Assembly: GCA_019247515.1 (NCBI GenBank)
Contig: JAFAOS010000030.1
Coordinates: 1-49,055, forward strand
Direction: 5' to 3'
DNA: 49,055 nt
Source: Chloroflexota bacterium
GTDB taxonomy: Bacteria; Chloroflexota; UBA6077; CF-72
Made by a program: the position numbers and the translations under genes
Notes under the pieces: model-generated
What the model saw: only the letters and a program-made list of their open reading frames with translations
Databases searched by the model: none
What the model was told of the DNA's origin: nothing
Part shown: positions 25,948-34,653 of the stretch, one piece after another
Layout of the letters: each line of letters begins with the position of its first letter
Position numbering within the stretch: position 1 is the first letter of the stretch

Positions 25948-27009
25948 TCAAGCCATCTGGACGATGGCGCGGCCGAGGATTTCGCCTCGCTCGAGTGCCT
26001 CGCAGGCCGAATTGATCTGCTCCAGCTTGAAGCGTCGACTGACCAGCCGATCCAGCGGCAGCTTGCCGGATTGGAACCAGCGCACGTACATCGGATAATC
26101 GCGCTCCGGATTGGGTGAACCGCCGTACGTGCCGCGGTAGACCTTGCCGCCCGGCAGGATATCGCCGAGAACGCCGACGCTGACCTGCTGGCGGGGCACC
26201 CCGACCTGCACGGCAGTGCCGCCTTCCGGCCCCCAGCCGGGAATGGCCGGGCGGACCGATGGCAAGAGCTGGGCGATGGTTTCGGGTCGGCCAATCGCGT
26301 CGAATGCGAAGTCGGCGCCGCCGTTGGTGAGCTCTCGGATCTGTTCGACCGCGCTGCCCTGGCTGCCATTGATGCCGTGTGTCGCGCCGAAGCCGCGTGC
26401 GAACTCCAGTTTTGGGTCGGTGACGTCCACGGCGATAATGGGTCCGGCGCTGACGTTCGCCGCGGCCTGAATCGCGCACAGACCGACGCCGCCGGCGCCG
26501 AAGACCACCACCGAGTCGCCGGGCCGCACGCGCGCCGTGTTGATCACCGCGCCACAGCCGGTGGTGACCGCGCAACCGATGACGGCTGTCACGTCGGTGG
26601 CGACGGAGTCGTCCAGTGGGACGACGAAAGCCTGGTCGACAACGGCGTGTTCCGACCACGTCGACGAGGCGCCCGACACGCGCAGCTCCTGGCCGCGCAC
26701 TTTCAGGGCGGGCAGCTCCGGGCGGATGCCGCCCGGCAGGTGACGCGGCATGAAGCTGAGCATGACGTGGTCGCCCTCGCGAAGGCCGCGCACCCGCGGA
26801 CCGGTGGCCACCACGGCGGCGGTTGCCTCGTGGCCGAGCAGGGTCGGGACTCTGGCTTCGGGATTATGAAGCGTATGCAGCTGCGTGTGGCAGATGCCAC
26901 TGGCAAACATCTGTACCAGGAGCTGGGTGGGGCCAGGATCGGGGAGCTCCACTTCCTCGACGACCATCGGCTGGCCGATTTCGACGTAGACGGCGGCTCT
27001 GGTCTTCAC
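25948..27009 (-). CDS. zinc-dependent alcohol dehydrogenase (MDR superfamily)
   Basis: 353 residues from GTG 27009. Catalytic zinc ligands are Cys40 in SGICHTQLH, His60-Glu61 in GHEATAAVV, and the cysteine of AVIGCAVTTG. The NAD domain has VVFGAGGVGLCAIQAAA with an acidic residue in IIAVDVTDPK, which favours NAD over NADP. The structural zinc lobe normally made by four cysteines after GHE is absent: the region LSFMPRHLPGGIRPELPAL contains none. It sits between an esterase (35 nt upstream) and SBP-3 (26 nt downstream), which suggests that the alcohol freed from an ester is oxidised. The frame is open upstream to 27363 but homology begins at VKTRAAVYVE. Confidence 0.85.
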   Translation of the reverse strand: MKTRAAVYVEIGQPMVVEEVELPDPGPTQLLVQMFASGICHTQLHTLHNPEARVPTLLGHEATAAVVATGPRVRGLREGDHVMLSFMPRHLPGGIRPELPALKVRGQELRVSGASSTWSEHAVVDQAFVVPLDDSVATDVTAVIGCAVTTGCGAVINTARVRPGDSVVVFGAGGVGLCAIQAAANVSAGPIIAVDVTDPKLEFARGFGATHGINGSQGSAVEQIRELTNGGADFAFDAIGRPETIAQLLPSVRPAIPGWGPEGGTAVQVGVPRQQVSVGVLGDILPGGKVYRGTYGGSPNPERDYPMYVRWFQSGKLPLDRLVSRRFKLEQINSACEALERGEILGRAIVQMA

Positions 27010-27043
27010 GCCGGACTCCGTACAATCGAGCGAGTCATCGCCT

Positions 27044-28159
27044 TCACCAGCCGCCCAGCGCGGCAATGACGGCCTCGGCGACCGCCTGGCCGGCGCGACG
27101 CTGGGGCGGTCCACCGCCGCCCGTGTTGTAGGTGAAGTAATTCTTGGCGAAGCCGATGGCGAAGTGGTGCTCCGGATCGGCGTATCCGAAGGAGCCGCCG
27201 CCGCCCACGTGGCCAAACGCGGACTTGCCGGCGCCCGGTCCGCAGTCTCGTTCGCGCCGATAGCCGAGCGCGCGCCGCACGCGGACGTGGTACACCTCGT
27301 CCCACTCGAAGCTCTGGATTTCTGTCGCCAGGGCAATCCGCTCCGGCGAGAGAATCCGCACACCGTCCAGCTCGCCGCCGTTGGCCAGCATCGCGTAGAG
27401 CCGCGCCAGTCCGCGGGCGCTCATGATGCCGCCCGAGCCCGGAATCGCCGACTGCTGGATCGCGCGCTGGTTGAAGACTCTGGCCACCTGCGACCCGGCC
27501 GGTTCGCCCACCATGCGGGCGTCGTAGTCCGCGGGCGCCGGCGGGCCATCCGTCAGCACCGCGACGCGCGGCAACGCTTCATCCGGTACGCCGAGGTACA
27601 CGTCCGCGCCGAGCGGACGAGCGATCTCCTCTTGCAGAAACTTGCCGATGGGCCGACCGTCGATGCGACGGATCACTTCGCCGACCATGTGGCCGAACGT
27701 CAGCGACGCATACGCGGTGCGATTGCTCGGCTCGAACATCGGCGTCAGGTCCGCGATGCCGCGACACATGCGGTCCCAATCCGTCAGCCAGTCGGGCGTG
27801 TAGCCGACTGGCGTCTGGGGGATGCCGCTGCGTTGGGCGAGCACGTCGCGGACCGTCACCCTGTCCTTGCCGTGTGCGCCGAACTCGGGCCAGTAGTAGG
27901 CGACCGGCCGATCGTAGTCCAGCTTGCCCTTGTCCGCCAGGACGTGGGCGCAGGTCGCGGTGACGCCTTTGGTGGTGGACGAGAGCATGAACAGCGTGTC
28001 GCCGTCAACTCGCCGACCGGTGGCGGGATCGGCGAGACCGGCCCACGTGTCGACGACGAGCTTGCCATTTTGATAGGCCGCCACCTGGAGCCCGATCTCG
28101 GGGCCTTCGGCGACGAGCTCTTCGAGGACCGCGTGCACCCTGGCGTTGGGATCAGCCAT
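27044..28159 (-). CDS. serine hydrolase, beta-lactamase/class C esterase family
   Basis: 371 residues, close paralogue of the gene at 14128-15138. The active-site numbering is the same: S61-T-T-K64 and Tyr150, here in Y150-A-S152 instead of Y-H-N. The third region is FGHVGGGGSFGYADP with HVG for KTG. It is longer than its paralogue by an insert around VRIDG-VYLGVPDEALPRVAVL and a Gly-rich C-terminus. No signal peptide. The ATG at 28159 is 7 nt from operator site 7 and has no Shine-Dalgarno sequence, consistent with leaderless translation. First gene of an operon with the alcohol dehydrogenase and SBP-3. Confidence 0.85.
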   Translation of the reverse strand: MADPNARVHAVLEELVAEGPEIGLQVAAYQNGKLVVDTWAGLADPATGRRVDGDTLFMLSSTTKGVTATCAHVLADKGKLDYDRPVAYYWPEFGAHGKDRVTVRDVLAQRSGIPQTPVGYTPDWLTDWDRMCRGIADLTPMFEPSNRTAYASLTFGHMVGEVIRRIDGRPIGKFLQEEIARPLGADVYLGVPDEALPRVAVLTDGPPAPADYDARMVGEPAGSQVARVFNQRAIQQSAIPGSGGIMSARGLARLYAMLANGGELDGVRILSPERIALATEIQSFEWDEVYHVRVRRALGYRRERDCGPGAGKSAFGHVGGGGSFGYADPEHHFAIGFAKNYFTYNTGGGGPPQRRAGQAVAEAVIAALGGW

Positions 28160-28166
28160 GCTGCGA

Positions 28167-28178
28167 ATCCTATATGAT
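28167..28178. promoter_or_regulatory. palindromic operator (site 7)
   Basis: ATCCTATATGAT matches the perfect palindrome at 11 of 12 positions. It ends 7 nt before the esterase start (28159, minus strand) and lies between the end of the GMC oxidoreductase gene and that start, separating two tandem minus-strand operons. Confidence 0.75.
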
Positions 28179-28207
28179 TGGCGTGCCGGAGGGAAACCGC
28201 GCGCGGC

Positions 28208-29767
28208 CTATTCCCCGTGTGAGCCGCGCAAAGTGTCTGACAGTTTTTCAGCCAGCATCATCACCGTGGCATTCAGGTTCACGCTCGGACAGTCCGGCAG
28301 GATCGAAGCGTCGACGACGCGCAGGCCCTCCACCCCGTAGACGCCGCCGCGCTGGTCCACCACCGCCAGGCGATCACTCGACGGACCCATGCGACACGTG
28401 CAGGACGCGTGGTGGCCCGTGCTGATCGTGCGCGCGATCCACTCGTCGGTCGCGGAGTCGGACGCCAGGTTGTCGGCCGACGGATAGCGCAAGCCGGTCC
28501 GCAACCCGTCGAATGCGCGATGGCGACCGATTTCCAGCGCCAGGTGGAACAACTCACGCAGCCGAACCAGGTCGGACTCCTCGGCGAGGTAATTGAAATC
28601 AATCAGCGGCGGCGCCGAGGGGTCAGTGCAGCGCAGGCGCAGCGTGCCCTGGCTCTTCTCGTACATCAAGCTGCTTGGAATCGTGAACCCGCGACCGTCG
28701 TCGCCGTCGCGCGTGGTCGACATGATCATCGTCAACCAGCCGTCGTCGCGCACGTCGGAGCTCGGAGCAGTGGTCCGCACCTGAAGCTGCCATGGCACGC
28801 CGGGGGCCGGGAACGTGCTGACCGCCTCCGACGTGTTCCAGACCGTCATCACAAACGGATGGTCGAGCAGGTGCTGACCCACGCCGGGCAGGTCCAGCAG
28901 CGGGGTAATGCCGAGGGTTTTCAGCTCATCCGCCGGTCCGATGCCCGAGAGCATCAACAAGTGCGGTGAGGCGATGGCTCCGGCCGACAGAATCACTTCG
29001 TCAGCCGAGATGACTTCGATGCGATCGTCGGCGACGACCTCGACGCCGGTCGCGCGACCGTCTGAAAGACAGACGCGGGTCACCAGCATCTCGCACATGA
29101 TGTCCAGGTTCGAGCGTGGACGAATCGGCATCAAATAGCCGACCGCGGAGCTGTGGCGGAGTCCGTCGTGGTAGTTGGTGGGGATTGGACCTACCCCACG
29201 CGCATCGGGCAGGTTCATGTCCGGGCAGTGCGCGTGGCCCAAATCGGTGCACGCGTTGAAGAATGCCTGGCTTGGCGGCAGCCAGTCGTCGTCCGCGGCG
29301 CGGCACACGGGGATGGGACCGGATGCGCCGTGCAGGTCATTGTCAGCGAAATCGCAGTCCGTCTCCAGCTTGCGGAAATACGGCAAGCAGCCCTCGAAGC
29401 TCCATTCCGAGTTGCCGGCTGCTGCCCAATTGTCGAGGTCCTGTCGCAAGGCGCGCAGGAAGACGGTGCCGTTGATCGACGAGCTGCCACCAATGACCCG
29501 ACCGCGCGGCACGGGCATGTCCAGGTGGAGCGCGCTGGCGCGGGCGGTGTACTGCCACTCGTGCGAGGCGACGCGCGCGCCGGCGTACAGGCGGAGTCCG
29601 CGCTCGAAGCCGCGCACGCGAGTGGGCAGCTCCTCGAGGCGGGTGTAGTCCGGCCCGGCCTCGATCAGACCTACCGATCGGCCGCGATCTTCCGAAAGCC
29701 GAGCGGCGAGAACCGCGCCGGCGCTGCCGGCGCCCACGATGAGCGTGTCGAAATGTGTCCCACTCAC
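28208..29767 (-). CDS. GMC-family FAD-dependent oxidoreductase (choline dehydrogenase-like)
   Basis: 519 residues oxidising an alcohol group with FAD. The ADP-binding motif GAGSAG spans residues 12-17, followed by the acidic LIEAGPDY. The first family signature is GRVIGGSSSINGTVFLRA and the second is SAGAIASPHLLMLSGIG. The C-terminal active site has His452-His453 in GHHASCTCRMG and the conserved Asn in VNLNATVMMLAEKL. Start GTG 29767 overlaps the TGA of SBP-4 by 4 nt (GTGA), which I prefer to the ATG 12 nt upstream. It is thus translationally coupled to a binding protein, so the imported solute or its product is probably a primary alcohol. Confidence 0.9.
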   Translation of the reverse strand: MSGTHFDTLIVGAGSAGAVLAARLSEDRGRSVGLIEAGPDYTRLEELPTRVRGFERGLRLYAGARVASHEWQYTARASALHLDMPVPRGRVIGGSSSINGTVFLRALRQDLDNWAAAGNSEWSFEGCLPYFRKLETDCDFADNDLHGASGPIPVCRAADDDWLPPSQAFFNACTDLGHAHCPDMNLPDARGVGPIPTNYHDGLRHSSAVGYLMPIRPRSNLDIMCEMLVTRVCLSDGRATGVEVVADDRIEVISADEVILSAGAIASPHLLMLSGIGPADELKTLGITPLLDLPGVGQHLLDHPFVMTVWNTSEAVSTFPAPGVPWQLQVRTTAPSSDVRDDGWLTMIMSTTRDGDDGRGFTIPSSLMYEKSQGTLRLRCTDPSAPPLIDFNYLAEESDLVRLRELFHLALEIGRHRAFDGLRTGLRYPSADNLASDSATDEWIARTISTGHHASCTCRMGPSSDRLAVVDQRGGVYGVEGLRVVDASILPDCPSVNLNATVMMLAEKLSDTLRGSHGE

Positions 29768-31512
29768 CCCTGGATCCACGCGTCCGTGAAAGTAAATCCT
29801 TCATGGAGGGTGTGGCCAATCCCCTGAATGCTCGACGTCGCGAGATAGCGCGCTGGCGCAGCTGCGACCGGGAACATGAACGATTCATCCAGAAAGATCT
29901 GGTTCAACTGCATGTAGATGGCTTTCCGCTTGGCCGCATCCGGTTCAGAGCCGGCCTGCTCGATCAGGCTCGAATACGTGTCGTCCTTGAAGCCGGAGTT
30001 GTTGTCGTTGGGATTCACGCTCTTGCCCTGGGTGAAGAACGTGAACGGCGAGATCTGAGTGAAGGTGTCCAGGACCGTGTTGAAGCCTTTGTACTTGCGA
30101 TTGTTTGCCTGATCCAGCCAGGTTGCGACGTCGACTTTCAGCATGTTGATGTTGACGCCGATCTTCGCCAGGTCGGATTGATAGATGGTCGCCAGGTCGA
30201 TGAGCTCCGGTATGCCGGGGAACGGCAGCATATCCAGGCTGAGGGGTGTTGAGACGCCGGCCTGCGTCAGCATGGACTGCGCTTTGTCCAGGTCGAACTG
30301 ATAACTGTTGGCGGCGGCCTCGTCGTAGGCCGGCGAGGAGGGTGGCCAGGGCAGGGCCTTGGGCATGACCGTCCCCTGGAGCACGGTGTCCGCGATGCGC
30401 TTGCGGTCCAGCGCGTAGTTCATGGCCTGGCGCACCATCTTGTTGTCGAAGGGCGGCATCGTCACGTTCAGCTGGATCAGGTAGAAGGTGCCCGGGAACG
30501 GGTGGACGACCGCGGCGTATTTCGAGTTGGACTTCAGGCGCGTGAAGTCCTGCAGCGGTGGACCCACCAGGAAATCCAGCCCACCACCTTCGATCTGCTT
30601 CACGGCGGCGGACGGATCGCTGTTGATCGTCACCTGCACGCCGTCCAGATAGGGTCGACCGCTTTGCCAGTAGTTCGGATTTTTCGTCAGCGTGATATGG
30701 TCGTTCTGGACCCATTCGACGAACTTGAACGGCCCTGTTCCAACCAGCATCGTCCTGGCATCCGGTCCCTGCATGGTGACCGGATCGAGCATGTTGAAGT
30801 ACTCGAACATGTCGAACATGCTCGGCCGCGGTTTGTCGGAGGTCAGTACCGCCGTGTACTTGTCGGGCGTATCGACGCTGAACCAGTTGGCATAGTTGCT
30901 CCAGATACCGGCAGCCAGCGTGGTGTCTTTGATCCTGTTGAAATTCCACTTCACGTCGTCGCTGGTGAACTCACGTCCCGTATGCCACTGAACGCCCTGA
31001 CGCAATTTGAACGTGATTTTGTCCTGGTTGGGCGAGACCTTCCAGCTCTCGGCGAGCATGGGCTGCGGCTCAAGCTGATCGTCGTAACGAGTCAGGCGGT
31101 CGAGCGCCAGCCAGGTGCTGTTGTTGTCTGGACCCTGGAGGAGGTGGCCGTCGAGGCTCGAGATATCGGCGAGCAGGCCGGTGCGCAGCGTGCCGCCCGG
31201 CTTGGCGTTGGGGTTCGCCGCCGCCGTGGGCGCCGCGGCGGCAGGCGGGGTAGTAGCAGCCGGCGCCGCTGCGGTGGTTGCGGCAGGGGCCGTGGTGGCC
31301 GCGGCGGCCGGTTTGGCGGCGGCGGTGGGGGCGCTGGTCGGCGCCGCCGCCGGCGCGGTCGTGGCCGGGGCCGCCGAGGTGGGTGCCGACGCGGGAGCCT
31401 GTGGCGAAGCCGGCGCACACGCCGCCAGCAAGCCGACCCCAGCGCCCAGACCGATCAACCGCAGTGCGAGTCGACGACCCATTACTCTGTCAGACCAGTT
31501 CGAGGAATGCAC
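29764..31512 (-). CDS. ABC transporter solute-binding lipoprotein, family 5 (SBP-4)
   Basis: 582 residues from GTG 31512, which has an excellent ribosome site (AAGGAGGA). The signal carries R13-R14 (GRRLALRLIG) and lipobox LLAAC with Cys32. The spacer is the longest in the window, about 75 residues of almost pure Ala/Pro/Thr, before KPGGTLRTGLLADISSLDGH. The core LAESWKVSPNQDKITFKLRQ and WHTGREFTSDDVKWNF are kept, as is the ending GHTLHEGFTFTDAWIQG. Its operator (site 8) is 35 nt upstream. The second permease pair lies directly upstream on the same strand and could be its channel. Confidence 0.88.
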   Translation of the reverse strand: MHSSNWSDRVMGRRLALRLIGLGAGVGLLAACAPASPQAPASAPTSAAPATTAPAAAPTSAPTAAAKPAAAATTAPAATTAAAPAATTPPAAAAPTAAANPNAKPGGTLRTGLLADISSLDGHLLQGPDNNSTWLALDRLTRYDDQLEPQPMLAESWKVSPNQDKITFKLRQGVQWHTGREFTSDDVKWNFNRIKDTTLAAGIWSNYANWFSVDTPDKYTAVLTSDKPRPSMFDMFEYFNMLDPVTMQGPDARTMLVGTGPFKFVEWVQNDHITLTKNPNYWQSGRPYLDGVQVTINSDPSAAVKQIEGGGLDFLVGPPLQDFTRLKSNSKYAAVVHPFPGTFYLIQLNVTMPPFDNKMVRQAMNYALDRKRIADTVLQGTVMPKALPWPPSSPAYDEAAANSYQFDLDKAQSMLTQAGVSTPLSLDMLPFPGIPELIDLATIYQSDLAKIGVNINMLKVDVATWLDQANNRKYKGFNTVLDTFTQISPFTFFTQGKSVNPNDNNSGFKDDTYSSLIEQAGSEPDAAKRKAIYMQLNQIFLDESFMFPVAAAPARYLATSSIQGIGHTLHEGFTFTDAWIQG

Positions 31513-31547
31513 CGTGATCCTCCTTCGCTTCCCCTGCGCCGTCCACC

Positions 31548-31559
31548 ATCCTATACGAT
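31548..31559. promoter_or_regulatory. palindromic operator (site 8)
   Basis: ATCCTATACGAT matches ATCGTATACGAT at 11 of 12 positions. It sits between the end of the DppC-type gene (31579) and the start of SBP-4 (31512, 35 nt away), giving SBP-4 a promoter separate from the permeases. Confidence 0.75.
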
Positions 31560-31578
31560 CGCCAATAGTCCTTCCCGA

Positions 31579-32478
31579 TCAGGGCGCGAGACTGTCGCGA
31601 ATCGCGTCCGCAAGGAAATTCAGACCCAGCACCAGCAGCGCGATGGCCAGGCCCGGCCAGAGCGCCAGCCATGGCGCGGTGTCGACGAATCTCTGGCTTT
31701 CGCTCAGCATGTTGCCCCACGAGGGCGCCGGTGGCTGCACGCCGAGACCAATAAACGACAGTCCCGCCTCCGCGAGCACGCTGAATCCCAATGAAAGACT
31801 CAACTGGACCAGCAATGCCGTCGTGCAGTTCGGCAGGATGTGACGCAGCGCAATCCACGCGCCGCCGGCGCCAAAGCTATGCGCCGCGACCACGAACTCC
31901 TGGTCGCGAACGGTCAGGACCGAGCCGCGCATCACGCGCGCGTAGTACGGCGCCTGCGAGATCGCCAGCGCCAGCGCGGTGCTGTACAGCGAGGGGCCGA
32001 GCACGGTGATCAGCCCGATCCCCAGCAGGATCGCCGGGAACGCGAACAGCACGTCACACGCGCGCATGACGACGCTGTCGACGCCCCCGCGCGCGTAGCC
32101 CGCAAGAAGCCCGGCGAGCACGCCGGTGATGGCGCCGACGCTGGTGGCGGCTACGGCGACGATGAAGCTCACCCGCGCGCCGTAGATGATGCGACTCAGC
32201 TCGTCACGGCCGAACTGATCGGTGCCCAACCAGAACTGCGCACTCGGCGGCAGCAATTCACTGCCGGCGTGTTGCGCCAGCGGATCGTACGGCGCGATCA
32301 ACGGCGCGAAGATGGCCATCGCGCCCAGGACCGCCAGGACGACGGTGCCGAAAACGCCCATCGGATTGTGCAGCACGCGAATTGCGGCGCGCTGGAGCGG
32401 ACTCTGGAGCCCGGGCGCCGACGCGGCCGACGCGTCCTCCGTCTTTTCAGGGACGCTCAGCGCCCGCGTTGCCGCCAT
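31579..32478 (-). CDS. ABC transporter permease, DppC/OppC type (second pair)
   Basis: About 299 residues from ATG 32478, which begins 7 nt after the DppB-type stop; an in-frame GTG at 32499 overlapping that stop by 14 nt is the alternative. DppC hallmarks are GTDQFGRDELSRIIYGARVS, the EAA-type loop AHSFGAGGAWIALRHILPNC, and EAGLSFIGLGVQPPAPSWG. About six hydrophobic helices. It pairs with the gene at 32486-33439. The EAA loop is less canonical than in the first pair, but the spacing is kept. Confidence 0.88.
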   Translation of the reverse strand: MAATRALSVPEKTEDASAASAPGLQSPLQRAAIRVLHNPMGVFGTVVLAVLGAMAIFAPLIAPYDPLAQHAGSELLPPSAQFWLGTDQFGRDELSRIIYGARVSFIVAVAATSVGAITGVLAGLLAGYARGGVDSVVMRACDVLFAFPAILLGIGLITVLGPSLYSTALALAISQAPYYARVMRGSVLTVRDQEFVVAAHSFGAGGAWIALRHILPNCTTALLVQLSLSLGFSVLAEAGLSFIGLGVQPPAPSWGNMLSESQRFVDTAPWLALWPGLAIALLVLGLNFLADAIRDSLAP

Positions 32479-32485
32479 GCGGGAG

Positions 32486-33439
32486 CTAGCGACTCCCACT
32501 CAGACGGACGCGCGGGTCGGCAATGCCGCACAACAGATCGACCGTCAGATTCACCAGCAGGTACACGACGATCAGGAACAGCAGACCGGCCTGCACGATG
32601 GCGTAATCGCGATTATTGATTGCCGCCAGAATCAGTCGTCCCACGCCCGGCCAGCCGAACGTGTACTCCACGATCACGACACCGCCGATCAGGAACCCGA
32701 ATTGCAAGCCGATGATCGTGATGATGGGAATCAGCGCATTGCGCAGCGCGTGAGTCAGCACCACGCGGCGGCCTGGCAGCCCCTTGGCCCGCGCGGTGCG
32801 GACGTGATCGCTGCTGAGGACGTCCAGCATGGCGCCTTTGACGAATCGCGACAGTCCACCGGCGCCTGGCAGTGCCAGCGTGATGGCCGGCAGGATGAAG
32901 CTCTTGATCGCGAGGCCCGGATCGCGTGAGAAATCCGCCTGACCGCCGGGCGGCAGCCATTGCCAGGTGACCGAAAACAACGTGATCGCGAGAATGCCGA
33001 ACCAGAAGTTCGGGACGGCAATCACCAGGCTGTTGAAGCCCGAAATGCTCCAGTCCATGGCTCCTCGTGGATGGAGTGCCGCCAGGATGCCGGTCGTCAT
33101 GCCGACGAGGACGATCAACACCATGGACGCGGCCGCCAGCTCGAGGCTGGATGGGACCACTCGGAACAGCAGCACGGCGATGGGTTGGCCGCTCAGGCCG
33201 GAGGTACCCAGGTCTCCTTTGAGGATATGGGCGAGCCAGACCACGTACTGGACGGGGAGTGGCTGGTCGAGCCCGAGGTCCTTGCGGAGCGCGGCGATGA
33301 CTTCTGGGGAGCCCTTGGTGCCGGCCAGCACTACGGCGAGGTCGCCGGGGATCAGCCGCAGGAGCAGGAAGATCGCGATGCTCGACAGGATCAGAACCGG
33401 GACGGCCTGCAGCAGACGCCGAACGGCGAAAACAAGCAT
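32486..33439 (-). CDS. ABC transporter permease, DppB/OppB type (second pair)
   Basis: 317 residues. FAVRRLLQAVPVLILSSIAI at the start, then LIPGDLAVVLAGTKGS, LGLDQPLPVQYVVWL and LGTSGLSGQPIAVLL match the DppB subunit. The EAA loop is TARAKGLPGRRVVLTHALRN followed by ALIPIITIIG. The ribosome site GGGAGG lies upstream in the intergenic region. It is divergent from the MetE-like gene across operator site 9, so transport and enzyme expression are linked. Clearly paralogous to the permease at 20527. Confidence 0.9.
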   Translation of the reverse strand: MLVFAVRRLLQAVPVLILSSIAIFLLLRLIPGDLAVVLAGTKGSPEVIAALRKDLGLDQPLPVQYVVWLAHILKGDLGTSGLSGQPIAVLLFRVVPSSLELAAASMVLIVLVGMTTGILAALHPRGAMDWSISGFNSLVIAVPNFWFGILAITLFSVTWQWLPPGGQADFSRDPGLAIKSFILPAITLALPGAGGLSRFVKGAMLDVLSSDHVRTARAKGLPGRRVVLTHALRNALIPIITIIGLQFGFLIGGVVIVEYTFGWPGVGRLILAAINNRDYAIVQAGLLFLIVVYLLVNLTVDLLCGIADPRVRLSGSR

Positions 33440-33467
33440 CGCAGCGCTCTAACCTCCCTTTGGAGTG

Positions 33468-33479
33468 ATCATATACGAC
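33468..33479. promoter_or_regulatory. palindromic operator (site 9)
   Basis: ATCATATACGAC mixes the two half-site forms, ATCATAT and TACGA. It lies between the divergent permease operon (28 nt to ATG 33439) and the MetE-like operon (25 nt to ATG 33505). GTGTACGCT at 33483-33491 is a secondary box as at sites 3 and 4. Confidence 0.7.
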
Positions 33480-33504
33480 ACCGTGTACGCTGAGAGGCAA
33501 CCTC

Positions 33505-34653
33505 ATGCCCAACAAGACGTTCCTCACCACCCACACCGGGAGCTTGCCCCGCCCGGCCGATCTCACGCTGCTGCTCCAGGAGCGCGAGGACGGCAAAGCC
33601 ACCCCCGACCTCGACCAACGCGTTGCCGAAGCGGTCCGCGACGTCGTGCGGCAACAAGTTGACGCCGGCGTCGACGTCGTCAACGACGGCGAGATGGGCA
33701 AAATCGGCTATTCCACGTACGTCACCAGCCGACTGACAGGCTTCGATCTCGCCGAGGCGCCCACCAGCCGAACACCTGTCGACCTCACCGAATTTCCGGA
33801 CCTGCAGGACTACCGCAGGCCGGTGGGGCCCGCCATCCGGTATGCATATACGGCGGTCTGCACCGGCGACATCAAACCCAGGGACACCCAGGCGGTGCAC
33901 AAAGACATCGCCAACCTGAAATCCGCCGCCGAGGCTGCCGGGGCGGAGCAACTGTTCATGAGCGCCGCGTCGCCGGGGGTTGTTTCAGTATTCATTCCTG
34001 ACCGCCACTACAACAACCACGCCAACTACGTCGGCGCTATTGCCGAGGCGATGCGTCCGGAGTATCGGGCCATCGTGGACGCTGGCATCACCCTGCAGCT
34101 CGATTGTCCGGACCTGGCAATGGTCGCCTCGCGCTACGCGAGCCTGGAGGAGTTCCGCACGTTCGCGGCCACCAACGTCGAAGCCCTCAATCACGCGCTC
34201 GACGGGTTGCCGCCGGAGCGCCTGCGCGTCCACATCTGCTGGGGGAACTACGAGGGGCCACACAACCACGACGTCGAACTCAAGAACATCATCGACATCG
34301 TCCTGGAGGTCAACGCGGCGGGCCTGTCCGTCGAGGCGTGCAATCCGCGCCATGCCCACGAGTGGCGCGTGTTCGAAGACACGCCATTACCCGACGGCCG
34401 CTACGTGGTGCCGGGCGTCATCGACTCCACCAACAATTTCGTCGAGCATCCGGACCTGGTCGCCGAACGCCTGCTCAACTACGCGAGTGTGGTGGGCGCC
34501 GAACGGGTCGTGGCCGGCAGTGATTGCGGGTTTGGTACCTTTGCGGGCGTATGCAACGTCGCGCCGAGCGTGGTGTGGGCCAAATTCCAGTCCATGTCCG
34601 AAGGCGCGCGCCGCGCGGCCGAGCGCGTCAGGGATCGGGTGGGAGTGCGCTGA
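33505..34653 (+). CDS. cobalamin-independent methionine synthase II-like methyltransferase
   Basis: 382 residues, matching only the C-terminal catalytic half of MetE. It opens with FLTTHTGSLPRPADLTLLL. All four zinc ligands of the family are present: His243 and Cys245 in VHICWGNYEGPH, Glu277 in VEACNPRHAHEW, and Cys341 in SDCGFGTF. The zinc activates a thiol that accepts an alkyl group. Stand-alone proteins of this type often act outside methionine synthesis; epoxyalkane:coenzyme M transferase is one example. No methionine-pathway gene is nearby. It heads an operon with two SnoaL-like genes and SBP-5. A role in moving a methyl or other alkyl group from the imported compound is an inference. 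Confidence 0.83.
   Translation: MPNKTFLTTHTGSLPRPADLTLLLQEREDGKATPDLDQRVAEAVRDVVRQQVDAGVDVVNDGEMGKIGYSTYVTSRLTGFDLAEAPTSRTPVDLTEFPDLQDYRRPVGPAIRYAYTAVCTGDIKPRDTQAVHKDIANLKSAAEAAGAEQLFMSAASPGVVSVFIPDRHYNNHANYVGAIAEAMRPEYRAIVDAGITLQLDCPDLAMVASRYASLEEFRTFAATNVEALNHALDGLPPERLRVHICWGNYEGPHNHDVELKNIIDIVLEVNAAGLSVEACNPRHAHEWRVFEDTPLPDGRYVVPGVIDSTNNFVEHPDLVAERLLNYASVVGAERVVAGSDCGFGTFAGVCNVAPSVVWAKFQSMSEGARRAAERVRDRVGVR

Noticed and set aside
25922..26659. In-frame open extension upstream of SBP-3
   Set aside because: It lies wholly inside the alcohol dehydrogenase gene; SBP-3 has its own ribosome site, twin-arginine signal and lipobox starting at 25921.
33505..34653. Authentic methionine synthase (metE)
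   Set aside because: It has only the C-terminal half of MetE and sits in a catabolic/uptake operon; naming it metE would overstate the evidence.
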